DNA from: Lethocerus indicus
Taxonomy: Eukaryota > Arthropoda > Insecta > Hemiptera > Belostomatidae
Direction of reading: 5' to 3'
DNA: 64,000 nucleotides
NCBI GenBank assembly: GCA_019843655.1
Contig: JACDQD010000003.1
Location: forward strand, 35,597,282 to 35,661,281
Shown: positions 9,932 through 21,484 of the stretch, piece after piece
How the letters are laid out: each line of letters opens with the position of its first letter
Position numbering within the stretch: position 1 is the stretch's first letter
Translations under genes and position numbers: made by a program
The notes under the pieces: model-generated
What the model saw: the letters and a program-made list of their open reading frames with translations, nothing else
Database searches by the model: none
Told to the model about the DNA's origin: nothing

Positions 9932-12085
9932 ATTCCAGGGCTCAAACCCCCCAAACCACCCCCGTCGCCCGTAAGTCTTCCACCCTTCAAACGCTCCCGA
10001 ATTCGATTCCCAATAAAAGCCCCGCCCGTTACCCCTGTTGGCGCCTCACCGATTATCTAGATTTGTCTGAGTCGAAATTCAACCGAATTTCCAGTTGGCC
10101 GGGAACGGTATTTCCTCGCCTAGGGGGATGAAACAGTTCGTAATTTGGGGGCGAAACTTCGCCAAATACCACGGAATTTAAGATTTGACGAATCAGTCGC
10201 CGGGGGCAGTATTAGAACTGATTGGAGGGAAATAATAGAACTACACTATATAGGGGGTGTCTTTAAATCCTTCATCCCTTGAAAACATCCTAGCACTTGT
10301 GAAATACTAAATTATATATCCTCAGTTTCTACTCCACTGCCGAAGTTTGGACGGGCGTTGAAAAGTTTAGAAAGTCCGCCCTTATTCGTGAATAATAGCT
10401 CGTGCTTGCGGATTCCTACGTGTTCCCGTGTAGGGTTCGGTAGGGCATCAATTTTGCCCCGTTCGCCCTTCATATATATATATATATATCTCTGTATATA
10501 CATAAGCGGGTGTTTTCCGCGAATAGCCCGTGCAGAGTACGAGTATAAACGCGACGTTATACCGTGAAATATAACGCCCATTCCTGTATATATAATACAC
10601 GGCGGTAGGAGTCGCGGGCCCCGAATACATTTATATATTTGAATACAAAGTTCGGAAAGACGACTGTCTGTGTCCCGTATATCTTCGGCCGGGGGATGAG
10701 GGGACGCGGCGAAATATTATTTTAATTTATATGACGTTATTATCCATTAGGCGTTGTTTATACGCTTCTTCCAGGTTGGGCGGGCCCCCGCGAAGATAGA
10801 GACGCCCTCGCCCCCCCTAAAAATACGTGGGGGGGGGGGTGGGGGCGAGGGCGCCCTGGGGTGGCGGTAAATGTGGTAGACGATATTGAATAATTCATGG
10901 CCGGGGTTGTGAGCTCCTCGGCGTCTTACCAGACGGGGAAGAGGGCGAGGTGAATACGGGGTCGAAGGTGGTACCGCCGCCGACCCCTTGGCGGGGGCTA
11001 AAATGTGGAAATTGATAGGGGAGGGGGCGGAAAAAAGAATATTCGAAAATGAAAATTCGGTCCCAATTCTGGAATCGAGAAAACTCCCCATTGAAAATTA
11101 CCAATTTGAGTTGTTGAAAAATCTCCAACTCAACTTTATTACCCCAGCTAATCATGAAATATTTGACAGCTTTCTCGGATTTGAGAAATTTTAAAAAAAA
11201 TTTTTAAAACCGACGACGTCCCTGGATAGTATTTTCGGCCAAAATTTATATTCCTGGGGTGGGAAATTGGGACAGTGGCTTGGTACGTTAGGGTTAGGGG
11301 TCGTGTTCGGTTGAGTTTTTGGATATTTGTTCCCGCTTATTGATGGTTTTAAGCCTCTAGGTCTGTGTGTGTCTCACACAACTTAAGCTCCCGAAATCGT
11401 CGAACTTTCGGGAATTCGCCGAATGTTCCGGGCGAACGGGAACAGCGTCCCGCCGTTTAATGTAGTACTGTGGATGGGGGGGGGAGAGATCAAAGCGGAT
11501 GCGGGACGTGTTCGGCCCCCGGGAACAAGTCCAATTTCCGGTTATGGGTGACGGGGGGGGGGAGGAGGGCCCCCCCCCCCCCCCCCCTTGAAATATGGTA
11601 TTTTAAACGCAGCTCATGTTACAAGTCTCGCCCTCCATCCAGCCTATTCTTAACACCGGGGCTGTTCGTCTTCAGAAGAGTTTCCCGATGGATGAAGGGA
11701 ATATTGGGGGGCTGGGGGACAGCGATGTTGAGGAGTATTACGGAGGAGTTGCTGCTGTTTGAAAAGCATCAGTCATGCGGCCCCCTCTTACCCCAACCAC
11801 CCCAACCCCATATCCGCCCATCATGACGCTCTTTACCTTACCTTACCTCGCGCATCCGTTAAGCACTTGGCGGCGGTGCTTTGTTATATACCTATCAATT
11901 TCTGAGACGTAGCGGCGGCTCCCCGAAGTTGTGGGTGGGAAAAGATAAAAGTGATATTCACTTTTGGAACCAGTGAATTTTCGATACGTGGATTTTTACA
12001 ACGAATTTTCACCAACTTCCGCGGCAGGAATGGGAAGAAAAACCCCCGAACAATACCTAATATAAAACTGAGTATTTTTAGTTTA
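9932..12085. other. Unannotated stretch
   Basis: Mostly unique DNA with an AT microsatellite (10472-10489), G/C-runs around 10800-10850 and 11530-11587, and a two-unit TTAGGG-like word at 11289-11301. The open frame at 10988-11194 has fairly ordinary composition but no recognisable domain or splice context. No gene could be supported. Confidence 0.4.
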
Positions 12086-12089
12086 ACGT

Positions 12090-12186
12090 ACCCGTTTTTT
12101 TTTTGATCCGCGAGGGGTTGGAATACCGTCGTGTTTCTGTCCGTTTCACTACTGACGACGGTGAACAGCCGAAACCGGTCTAGGAA
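12090..12186 (+). mobile_element. Family A element with internal deletion
   Basis: The outer left TIR (GCGAGGGGTTGGAATACCGT, then GTGTTTCTGTC) is joined directly to the right core (CACTACTGACGACGGTGAAC, AGCCGAAACCGGTCTAG). All of the middle is missing. The copy is diverged from the other members. Confidence 0.6.
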
Positions 12187-12199
12187 TAGATCAAAATGA

Positions 12200-14300
12200 G
12201 CACGAAGAGACCTTTTTGAAAATTACTATACCGCATTTTTATTGTACTTTCGTTAACTGCGGTATGACAATTGGAACTGTGCTCCCTGGAATTAGTCCGA
12301 TTATCTGACCGGGGGTATAATAATTAAATTTTATTAGATTTAAGGGATCGATTCCCCGAGTAAATTCTCTCTGCCGGTCTCTGTTAAACATAAATTAGTT
12401 AAGCACAGGGTATAAGGGTGTTTGGTTTTGGCAGCGACGTTTTCGTTCGGGGGCGGGTTGCGGTTCCCGGGGGATGTGGCCCCGTTCTTCCCTTCTGAGA
12501 CAATTCTGTCGCGGCGGGAGCAATTTCCGCGAGACTCCTATAGATCTTGGCGGGTTGTTTGGGGGATGGGGTTGGACGGGAGGGGGGGGGTGGTTCTGCT
12601 CCCGACATTGGGGGCGGGGGGGGGTAAGGTCTAGGTCCCGGGAATTTAGTGTCCGGGTCAGGTATTAATGAGGTGGAAAGCCAACCCACCCCTCCCCCCT
12701 TATGGTGGCCTCGGAGGGAGGGGGATGCCTCGGGGGAGTTTTAAATGGAAATCGCGTATAAGAAGAAGACTCGGATGGGAGCCCACCCTCCCCCCCCACC
12801 AACCCTTTAACGACATCCTTCGACCCCCTACGACGTCGTGATTCATCTTACCGCCCAGTTGAAACCCTCAATTCGCAATCCTCCCCCTCACTATATCCTC
12901 TTGTACATCGTTGTCGAAATGTTCGATATTTCAAATGGGAAATCAATTCCCGTCTCGCTTGTTTGGCCCTCGGGGCACGAAAAGGGTATAATACCCTTTT
13001 TTTGAAAGCAAAAAAAAAAACACCGAAACAGTCATTTCTTTAAGGTACAGATTCTCGCTGATTTGAATTCACCGACAAGTGGCGTTGTACATATTTTTAA
13101 GTACTTCAGTACATCTTTTCACAGATAAAATGGTTTCGAATGCAGTTATAGGGTGCATTCAGGTTCTCTGCAATGTCCCTCGTTGAATAATTGCCCTTTA
13201 TTCGGGGTCATCGTCGACCTCCACCGGAGGTCCAGTTAGTTGGCGAAATCCCCCGATCGGAATTTCGCGAAATTTTTTTTTCAAATTCTGACACCGAATA
13301 TTTCGGAAAGATATAACGTATCGAAGAATCTCGAAAAAATGTTGGACGTACTTAAAAATCACGCAATCACTTAGTTGCCAAACCCCCAATATTCTCGGTT
13401 CGGTCAGGTTTTTTCGGGTACATTTTTTCAATCTTTTCCATCCCTTCGAAAGGACGGGTACTTTCGTCCAGGGAACACTTAAATGGGCTCAGGGCGTTTG
13501 GAATTTATATCGTTCTGTTGACGTCCCAAAGGGTCGAAAGGGTATTGTGTATTAGTTGTATCGATTTACCGGATATAATTATATCGAAGTCCTCTTTCTC
13601 TTAGCGTTTTATTATTGAGTAACGTGGGGGAGTATAATCTAAGTATAGGAACTCTGGCGGTGGGCGGACTTCGGCTCCCACTCATCCCATTGTTCCCGTT
13701 CCTCCTTTCTTATCCTCCTCCACCCCCTCACCCCCCACCCCCGGGGGGGAGGGGGGGGGCTTTCATTGAATCGGTCATCCGAGATATAACACGATGGCAG
13801 GACAATTACTGCTACCCCGTTGTAAGAAATTGATTGTATCCAGGGGTATATATATATATAACCCGGGCCTCGGAAGAAGTTTATTCGGGCAATAAGATTT
13901 TACGCGGGGCATAAACACGTATGATGGGGATGGTGGTGGTGGGGGGTGGCGGCGGCGGCGGCCTACCACCCCCCCGCCATACTCGCAAGAACAGCCGTGT
14001 TCGGGGTTTGTGCTAGGGGTAGGTGGGGGTGGGGTGGGGGGGGACATAATGATTATGAGGTTACTTCATCCCCCTAACATAAGAGCCAGACTACCCGCCC
14101 GTATACGAACTAATGCGGCTCCGACTCAGCAATAGTTATTAACCATATTTTCGTCTCTAAGTACGCTGCTTATCTGTTTCCTGGGGGTGGGCCTTTTAGC
14201 CCCCCCCCTCCACCCTTACACCCAGAAAAATCTAAAAAATTTTACTAACCGAATCATCCATCAAACCCCATCAAAGTGTCTCTTCCCTATCTCTGTATTA
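12200..14300. other. Unannotated stretch with G4-type tracts
   Basis: G/C-runs occur at 12585-12625, 13725-13760 and 14016-14043, the last a candidate G-quadruplex. An AT run lies at 13845-13860. Open frames are low-complexity. No family member or gene recognised. Confidence 0.4.
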
Positions 14301-14302
14301 AA

Positions 14303-14510
14303 CCATTGAGTAAGTACCAAATTTTTTTTTTCCCCCCGAAAATTTTGCACAAAATTCACTTATTTACGATGCACTATTATCAAATGGTAACTACGAATAT
14401 GTTTTTAGAAACCGGTTTCGGGATTAGGGCACTGTACAGAGTTGAACCAATTGAGTGTATTTTAAGACTTGGTATTTAAAATGTGAAATTGACTGAGGTA
14501 CTTAATGGGT
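14303..14510 (+). repeat. Dispersed repeat, copy 1 (pair with 18315-18555)
   Basis: Shared landmarks with 18315-18555 in the same order are CCATT.AGTAAGTACC, ACGATGCA.TATTAT, AATGGTA, CTGCGAATA-like, GTTTTTA, ACAGAGT.GAACCAA, TTTTAA and AATGTGAAATT. The copy ends near a TTAATGGGTTAA-like word. It is non-coding. Confidence 0.6.
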
Positions 14511-15169
14511 TAATGTACCCTTTGTACGACTTGAAATGCACGACCAGTAGAGCGTCGGGTTCACGTAACAATACAATAAAAGCTTATATTTAATTATAAT
14601 ATTAGTTGATAAAGTGTTGGTTCTAACCCAATACTGCGGGACACAAGATGGCGGGATTCCTACCCTTTGGGTTTTTCAATTTGTAATAAATTTGCGATAA
14701 TTTGAGAATAGTTTTTTAAAAAAAAAAAAAGCCTCGATCCCGTTCAAAATTACGATTCTCCTCCAGACAAGGAGATATCCCTGTCCCAGTCGTAGTTTTA
14801 TCCCGGTAGTTGATCCCGGTTTCGTTTACTTCCGGTTAAATGCGGCCGGTTGTCGAAGGGGGTTTTTGGTTGTTGAAGGCGTCTCGATTAGCGAAGTAAT
14901 TCGGAATAATCAGTTGGTAAAAACCTCCTCATCCCCTCCCTTTTAACACACTTCTCGGGCTGAGGGGGGCCTCCCCTAATCCGGCTTTCTGAATCCTCCC
15001 GCTTCGATCCCGCGTTTCCTTCCAAAAGGGCTCTCATTTATTTAAGGGATGTCCCACCAGCAAGCCGCCCCCTCTTGTTCCCGGCTTAAGACTAAGGGAC
15101 GGAGGCCCCTCGAAGGGTATTCCCTTGATAAGGCCACTCTTTTTTTTTTTTTTTTTTGTCGGGGCTATA

Positions 15170-15362
15170 AATAAAGGGTGTGCCAAAATTAACTCAAGAT
15201 TCGAATCGAACTATTTTTAAATATTATCCGACAATGAAAACGCGTTTTTCTATCGTGTAAACCCCCATTTGTACTATCGGCTGTCAAACGGGGTTTTTTT
15301 AATAGGGTTGATCGACTTTACCGCAAAAATTGTGGCAAATTCAAATCTTCACACGCCCTTTC
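15170..15362 (+). mobile_element. Family E Tc1/mariner-like MITE
   Basis: The left end AAGGGTGTGCCAAAATTAAC and inner word GATTCGAATCG are followed by AAAACGCGTTTTTCTATCGT, ACTATCGGCTGTCAAACGGG, ATAGGGTTGATCGACTTTAC and GTGGCAAATTCAAATCTTC. The right end is eroded (CACGCCCTTT). The length matches the 3073 copy. Confidence 0.65.
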
Positions 15363-15369
15363 TTAAGTC

Positions 15370-16300
15370 CGAGATTCATCTTAAGTTTTAGTCCATTTTC
15401 TGGGTGAAATTTGTGAAAGTTTGTGAGTGTACAACACACTCGTTTTTCTTCAACGAAAATTCTTCAACGGGATTCAGACCTCGGTGGGGAGGGGGTAGAT
15501 GGGGTGAAAATAAAAATCGACCAGATATTTGTCGCGACTTTTTCCAGTTATCCTTGGCGCGGGGTGCGCCGGCGGAATTTTTCCTCATTCGCCGCCCAAC
15601 CCCGGAGTAATATACCGCAGGAGGGAAAAGAAGTCGGCGACAATAGGAGCCGGGGCCCCGCCCCCCGCCCCCAGGAAAATATTTTTCTTCCCACTGGAGT
15701 CTGCTGTGTAGCCCGCTTTGTCGCAGATGTCGCGTCCCTCCAGGCCTGTCATCGACGGCAAATCGTTCGGAAATGCGGAGCCCCCTCCCCCAACCCAGCC
15801 AAGCCACTAGAGGCGCCCCCCAACTCATCGCCCCAATTTATATAATACTTCCGCTTCAATCATACCGCTTCCCTCCTTCGGCTATTTATTCCCGTCCCGC
15901 CGGTTTCTATTTTCTTCTTTCTTTCCACCCCACCCACCCCCCCCCTATTATTTAAGCCCTTTCCGTCGCGATTCCTCCCTTTTATTCTGGGCGAAAAGGA
16001 AAGTGCGGAGGGGGCGGGAATTATTACAGGGCCCCCGAACTCATTTTTCATTCCGGTCGGAGGTTGCGAATCGCGACAATTCCGACTTTCAGATATATCC
16101 ATTTTGGGCTTTAACCGTTTAGTTACGTTTTCCGGGTTCCCACAATTAGAACATTTTCGAACATTTTTATAAACACGTTTCCAGTCGAGAAAACAGATTT
16201 CTGGGCGCGATATCGAAAACAATTGTTATTATAACGAGCATAATTTCGACTTTTTCTGTTCTATTTTCACGAAAGTCTATGCGCTTCGCTCACTGGGTAT
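15370..16300. other. Unannotated stretch
   Basis: The overlapping open frames at 15388-15955 (up to 146 codons, both strands) come from G/C-run-rich DNA with no conserved domain that I can see. No gene supported. Confidence 0.4.
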
Positions 16301-16308
16301 TATTAAGG

Positions 16309-16395
16309 GGGACGTTTCGACTTTGGAATTGATTTTATTTTGCTAAAAAAGAAAATTCCCCCTCCTTCTCTCTCTCGAGGAACTCCTCAAAAGTG
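16309..16395 (+). mobile_element. Family B MITE-like fragment
   Basis: It matches the left third of family B: GACGTTTCGACTTTGGAATT, TTTTATTTTGCTAAAAAAGA, then a pyrimidine-rich run and CTCGAGGAACTCCTCAA. It is followed by unrelated sequence holding a tRNA-like T-arm on the minus strand. Confidence 0.55.
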
Positions 16396-16409
16396 AACTT
16401 TTGGGTACA

Positions 16410-16500
16410 TTGGGTACCAGGTCCGCCACCGGGATTCGAACCCTGTCCACTCTGCGGTTTGGGCTCGCTTCAATCTCCAATGGGGTCGTAACGCGGGCGT
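16410..16500 (-). other. tRNA-like T-arm remnant or SINE head
   Basis: On the minus strand CAGGGTTCGAATCCCGG resembles a T-arm with a consensus B box (one stem mismatch) and is followed by TGG, as at 651-670. Upstream on that strand CCCCATTGGAGATTGAAGCG is only a weak A-box candidate. No full cloverleaf can be drawn. A tRNA-derived SINE head or a tRNA pseudogene are both possible. Confidence 0.3.
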
Positions 16501-16766
16501 AATTGAAAGTTTTACAATTTTATTAATGGGGCTCTCGCGTTCTTATATTTTACGGCAAAAAAAAAAACGAGTTTTTCCACCCTCGAGTCGTGAAAAACCG
16601 GTCCGCCGCCAAGACCGGAACTCGGCTTAACGAAGTCGGCCCCCTCCCCCGGGGCACAATTCCGTACACACGGCCTAATTGGCCGTCAGTCGGGTATCGA
16701 TTGCTGGATCATTTGAAGTCGTAGAAAACTCTGTTTAATCACAGCGACACACTCATTTCCCGAACC

Positions 16767-16793
16767 GGGGGTTGGGGTGGGTGGGGGTGGTTG
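16767..16793 (+). repeat. G-rich tract, candidate G-quadruplex
   Basis: Five consecutive G-tracts separated by T or TT meet the usual G-quadruplex pattern. Confidence 0.6.
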
Positions 16794-17087
16794 GCCGTGA
16801 CAAATATCTTAATAGTGCGGCCGCCCCTCCCCCCAACCTCATTGCCACAACCCCGTCATTAATCCTCTGGCGTGACAGACACAACAACCCCACCCCCGCC
16901 TACAATTCCGGGACTTAACGAGGCCGCAGACCACAAATTACAGGTTTGTTTTCTGTGTTCGGCCCCCCGCCCACCTGACGAATCGGCTTGGCAAAACGTG
17001 ACAGTTCAGAAACGGAATAATCAAGATATTACAATAAGACCGCCGTCAATAAGCCGGGGAAAAACGATCCAACGAACAAGTATTTCG

Positions 17088-17219
17088 GTCTTCAGTAGTT
17101 CTTCTAGCGGTGGGGGAATCGAGAAAATTTGCCGGAAAAGTGCCGGCCGAGTGTTGGGTAGATTGAAGTTTATATCTTTTAGCAAAATAAAATGAATTCC
17201 AAAGTCACCAAGGTACACC
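17088..17219 (-). mobile_element. Family B MITE-like copy
   Basis: Reading order is GGTCTTCAGTAGTTCTTC, GGGGGAATCGAGAAAATTTG, CCGGAAAAGTGCC, AGCAAAATAAAATGAATTCC, AAAGTCACCAAGGTACACC. It ends at the GGTACACC terminus followed by TAATA. The left part is shortened. Confidence 0.6.
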
Positions 17220-17495
17220 TAATACACGTGTATGTGAACTTCCCATTCATCCCTCCCCTCTCTCTCTCTCTCTACTTATTTCGGGGAGGGGGCTTTAATA
17301 ATGTCACCCGATTCTCTGTTTATTTTACAACGTAGTCAGGCGATAGGGAATAGGGTTGGCCGGTTTTTACCCCTCGTGGAAGCGTCACACACGAGCCCTT
17401 ATATCGTACAATTGGCCCGCCTAATGGGGCGGTATGTGTAAGTCGTGTCCTCTCCTAGGGGGTTGGTTTTTTTTTGGGTGGCGAGAAAAGTGATT

Positions 17496-17584
17496 TTATA
17501 TATATATATATAAAAAACGGGGTGACAGCTGTGAGTGGGCTGTTGGGTTGACAGCCGCCCCCGCCACCAACCCCAACCCCAACC
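17496..17584. repeat. (TA)n tract and C-rich G4-type tract
   Basis: A TA run (17496-17512) is followed 45 bp later by CCCC tracts with AA spacers (17556-17584), a candidate G-quadruplex on the minus strand. The short open frames here are translations of these tracts. Confidence 0.55.
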
Positions 17585-17896
17585 GGTGGTGGATTGTGCC
17601 GTGGAACTGTCTTTCTGAAATAAACACTCCAATTCTTCGCCAGTATGATGTGTTGTCCCCCAACGACGTCCACGTATTATCGGGCCCCCCGGCTCCTCGG
17701 TTTCTTTTATTCATCTCCCTTTCACAACTTCCACACGCCCAGGGGAGTTTCGGATAACTCAGGGTCGATAAAAGCGGGAAGGGGGAAAGTGGTGTAACTT
17801 CTTGTCATCTTCGGCTGGAAATTTACAGTTTACGTTGAAAGACGATGAACTGAAATTATTTTACATACAATTATTGTTACATACATACAAATGTTT

Positions 17897-18042
17897 GGAT
17901 GTGGAACTTCAGGAACCGAAATTTTGCGACCGGTCCACGTCGGGGTATGTTAGGCCGGGTGGATTGTTCTGGCTTGGAAAACATACCGTTTGGGCTGGGG
18001 GATGAAGCATTAAGGACGGTACGAAGTACTTTTGACTGGAAT
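17897..18042 (+). repeat. Dispersed repeat, copy 1 (pair with 54563-54700)
   Basis: Shared in order with 54563-54700: GAACTTCAGG, GTATGTT, GTGGATTGT, GGAAAACATACC (GAAACATACC in the pair), GAAGCATTAAGGACGGTACG and CTTTTGACTG. The 67-codon open frame at 17802-18005 overlaps this repeat, so I do not treat it as a gene. Confidence 0.55.
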
Positions 18043-18314
18043 CTCTTTTCAAAAAGCCCTTAGGAGTCCAAATTTTAAATTAAAATATTCATTTCAGTCG
18101 GGCTATGGGGGTTCGGCTCAAATTAAAAATACCTTATATTTCTTTAAAAACGCAGAATATATTAAACCATTTTTTTTTATTATAATTTACAAATAATCAT
18201 TAGACGCAGGACAGAAAAGAGTACATCCGTTGTATCGGCATAAGTTCTGAAAAAATTTAAAATTTCGCACCCCTTCCGAAGAAGCGAGGAGGAACGAAAC
18301 TTTGACTATTTTAA

Positions 18315-18555
18315 CCCATTTAAGTACCGAATTTTGTATAAAATTTTACTCAGTACGATGCATTATTATACGAATGGTACCTGCGAATACGTTTTTAAAA
18401 AACGGTTTGTCAAAAATATTTTCGTTTTTCGTCAAATTGAGTCCACTACAGAGTCGAACCAACACACGAGGCCAATAGTCTTTTATTTTGAATGATAATT
18501 ACAAGTATTTTAAACACGATTTAGTATTCGTAATGTGAAATTACTGAAAGTAATA
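18315..18555 (+). repeat. Dispersed repeat, copy 2 (pair with 14303-14510)
   Basis: Same landmarks as the 14303 copy with ~40 bp of additional internal sequence (TTTTCGTTTTTCGTCAAATT). It ends at AATGTGAAATTACTG. An inverted repeat and a TTAA-bounded palindrome follow. Confidence 0.6.
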
Positions 18556-18590
18556 AAAAGAAAACTTCCCGTAAACACGTATGTCAGTAT

Positions 18591-18677
18591 CAGAAAAATT
18601 TTAAAATTAACTGATCCCCATTTGGGTCCTACGGTACATGTACTGCAAAATGGGGATCATTTAATTTTAATTTTCTG
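18591..18677. repeat. Imperfect inverted repeat, ~31-bp arms
   Basis: The left arm (18591-18623) includes AAAATTAACTGATCCCCATT. The right arm (18647-18677) includes AATGGGGATCATTTAATTTT. The spacer is 23 bp. It can form a hairpin or cruciform. Confidence 0.7.
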
Positions 18678-18685
18678 ATTTTTGA

Positions 18686-18707
18686 TTAACCCATTATCAT
18701 GGGTTAA
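18686..18707. repeat. Perfect 9-bp-arm palindrome bounded by TTAA
   Basis: Arms TTAACCCAT and ATGGGTTAA surround a TATC loop. Both ends are TTAA, the target of piggyBac-type elements, but no piggyBac end sequence is clear. Confidence 0.6.
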
Positions 18708-18824
18708 CCGACCATCTGTACACTGAACACGTTCAACTAGTGGACAGGGATATAAATTGAACGGAGAGAAATAAATAATATAAAGTTTATATTATAGCCG
18801 GGGTTGGCCGTATTGACGACGACT

Positions 18825-20440
18825 GGTCGTGGGGGTGGTGTGGTGGGGGGTGGGGCGATCGTCGTAAAATTTACAACCCAATTTTGAAATCTCGTTACGA
18901 ATTAATCTCGCCGTGAAGAAAACTGGTTTTGTGCCGGGGGTTGACGGTGTGGGGGCGGTTGGAATTGGGCCGCGGGGTTGGTTTTGGTTGATGGGTGGGG
19001 GTTATACTAACTTCGATGACGCTCGAATTCGTATTTAAATCAATTAAGGCGAACCTTGAATTCTCGACCGGTTGGTTGGGGGGTGGGGGTAAAAGTAAGG
19101 CCCGGGGGTTGACTGTGTGTGGGGGGGGGTCTATTTCAATCGCGCACAATTACAAGAGTAATAACAGCGTTGAATAATTATTACTTCGGGGGAGGGGAAG
19201 GGGTTGAAAGTCCATAACCCCCACCGCCTCCAACCCCTCAATTCCATTGTTTGCATTGTGTTAAGTGGTCACAAATCAATTCCTCTATAGGTCTTATAGA
19301 TATATATATCATTCGCGCATTAGCGGTTTAATATTGGGATGATCAGGGGATGGTGTGGGGTGGTTGTGGGGGTGAGGGGTTGGGGGGGTGGGTCTGAAAC
19401 AATCGCAATTGGAAACCGTTTTTATCATTTGATTGGCGAACGCTCGAAGGGATGTTTCAACCCCTTATACCGATGAACCTCCACCCCCACCAATATCGTG
19501 GAGGATTCCACGGGTAATTTAACAGAAATTAGGCCGTTAACCACCACTTGTTGGACAAACGGCAGGACGGTATATCTCGCGAAAATGTAATTTCCTTTTT
19601 TTTTTTTTTGCCTTTTTCATGAATGGGGTAGAAAGAAGGAAATCTGCCCGTAGCATAAAATCGTGTGTACGAAATTTCGATTGTGGAGGAAAAATAAGTT
19701 TTATATATTTCGGTGCGACCGCAAAAGAGGGAGCGCCTGTGTGATCACCGGGGGGAGATTTCTGGAACGGGGGTGGAAAGGACAATCGGCGGAGACAAGA
19801 GACGTTTCCAATCAAAGATTTAGTCTCAGGTCGCCGGATGTTCCTGAGGGAAGAATTCCATTGGGGTGGTGGGGTGGGGGGCGATGGGTCAGTGATGACA
19901 GTGTGTGTATGCCGGGGGGGCGTTAACGGGGCGGATCTTCTTTAAACATTTATAGAGCAAAAGCTTTTCTCCACACACACCCCTCCCCAACCACCGTATG
20001 GACCTTTACGGGGTTTTCCTCAGGAATTTTTTTTCCCCTTTTCTACCAACTGACCGGATCTGTGCGCCCCCTCCTCCCACCCCCGCCGTCCAGCACTCCA
20101 GGAACAACCGTCAAATAATCGAAGCTATTGCGGAGAAGAAGATAGGGGGCTTATAAGGTGGTGGTTGACGCCAATAAGGGCGGTCTATTCGTCTCTGTAT
20201 TCTCCGAAGGGCCCCGTGAGGGGGCGGGGGGGTGCGACCTTTTTCCCACGAGGGCCGATTCGGTGACCGATTCATTTCCATTTATCGACCTGCGCCACCC
20301 CCCCCCCCAGCTCCCAAGTGATAAAAAGTATTTTTCTATAATTTTCGAAAAAACTACTACATTAACAATAAGGAAATTACGGGCATTATTACTGCCAACA
20401 AATTTGAAATAATAAAAATATTTTATTTTCAAAAATTCTG
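18825..20440. other. Unannotated stretch, G-run-rich
   Basis: Long G-runs joined by T occur at 18829-18855, 19078-19133 and 19346-19393 (candidate G-quadruplexes). Open frames at 18895-19177 and 19537-19926 are translations of this composition. No gene seen. Confidence 0.4.
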
Positions 20441-20447
20441 ACTTAGG

Positions 20448-20690
20448 AGCATCTCGGTTGGAATAACGTAAGTTCGTGGTGTTTCAGTCTCCTCCCGCCG
20501 GTTTCGGTTTTTTTTTTGTAGACCGGTTTTCGGCCGCTCGCCGTCTTCAGTAGCGCTGCGCCGGTTACACTCACTGTTTTCAATTCTGCCGTCTGTACAG
20601 TGACAGTGAGTGGGCGGTGAGTGAGGACGCCCCGGGGAAAAATATCCCACAGTGCTACTGAAGACGGCGAGCGGCCGAAAACGTACGAAA
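20448..20690 (+). mobile_element. Family A foldback element, near full length
   Basis: Outer left TIR: CTCGGTTGGAATAACGTAAG, TTCGTGGTGTTTCAGTCTCC. Core: CGGCCGCTCGCCGTCTTCAG, TAGCGCTG. Centre: ACAGTGACAGTGAGTG. Right core: GTGCTACTGAAGACGGCGAG, CGGCCGAAAACG. The right outer TIR is absent. The open frames at 20429-20806 are translations of the element. Confidence 0.7.
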
Positions 20691-20764
20691 TATTCTCGAG
20701 ACGTTCCCTTCTGACTGTTGCCAAATTTAAACACGGAGTATTCTATATCCGTAGGTATATTTCG

Positions 20765-20873
20765 GTCATGAGGAGATCTTCAAGAGGGGAATCGAAAATT
20801 CGATAAAGATTCTTTTTTGGCGAAACAAAAATTTATTCCAAAGTCAAAATGTCGATTACTTCTGGGTATACCC
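20765..20873 (-). mobile_element. Family B MITE-like copy, shortened
   Basis: Landmarks: ATCTTCAAGAGGGGAATCGA, AATTTATTCCAAAGTCAAAA, TGTCGATTACTTCTGGGTAT, ACCCCC. It lies 75 bp after the preceding family A copy. Confidence 0.6.
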
Positions 20874-21484
20874 CCAATGTAACTAAGTTGATATGGTTCC
20901 AGCTAGGATTATTAGAAAATATTAGTTTCTACAGAGTATATTCTACAGAGTTAAATCCGGGATTGTCCCACTCCCCGACTACCTGTATATATTCCCCGAT
21001 GGGTGGGGTGGAAATTCGCAGGTGCCTTAAAAGTGACACCGGGACGGGGAGATATAACTCCAGGAGAAGGGGGTGGGGTTGACTGTACGCGGAAAACGTG
21101 GTGTATAAATAGGCCCGGGGTTGTTTCCGTGGGTCTTGTAAAGGTTGGGGGCGGGGGTGGCTGTGTGCCCCCATCCGAGATTATCCCGCCTTCCGAGGGT
21201 TGTCTCGACTACCCACCCCCCCAGGCCCCCGTATATCGCTATCTGCTGGCGTTAAACCGTCCCCCCCCGGCGACACTAAGGGCTTAAGTCCCTTCGACGT
21301 TATTCGGAGTAACCACATTTCGGCTGAACTTGAAGCTTTCGGCGCCAGTTTCAGCTTCTCGCCACGGCATTCTGTCGTCAGACAAAGAATTATTGGGGCC
21401 CTACGGGTTCCTAGACCCGTAAAAACGTTAAAATAACTTATTAAGCAACAAAATACTGGACAATTATTTTAATAAGAACGGTGG

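Noticed and set aside
9939..9970. 32-bp micro-exon between CAG and GTAAGT
   Set aside because: The would-be exon is a C-run with no informative codons, unlike the 42640 case.
10988..11194. 68-codon frame with ordinary composition
   Set aside because: The only support is composition. No partner exon, domain or conservation evidence available.
11289..11301. TTAGGGTTAGGGG as telomeric repeat
   Set aside because: Only two units, and GGGTT words are abundant in this G-run-rich window.
17802..18005. 67-codon protein-like frame
   Set aside because: Its second half lies in a dispersed repeat also present at 54.6 kb, where the frame is not kept.
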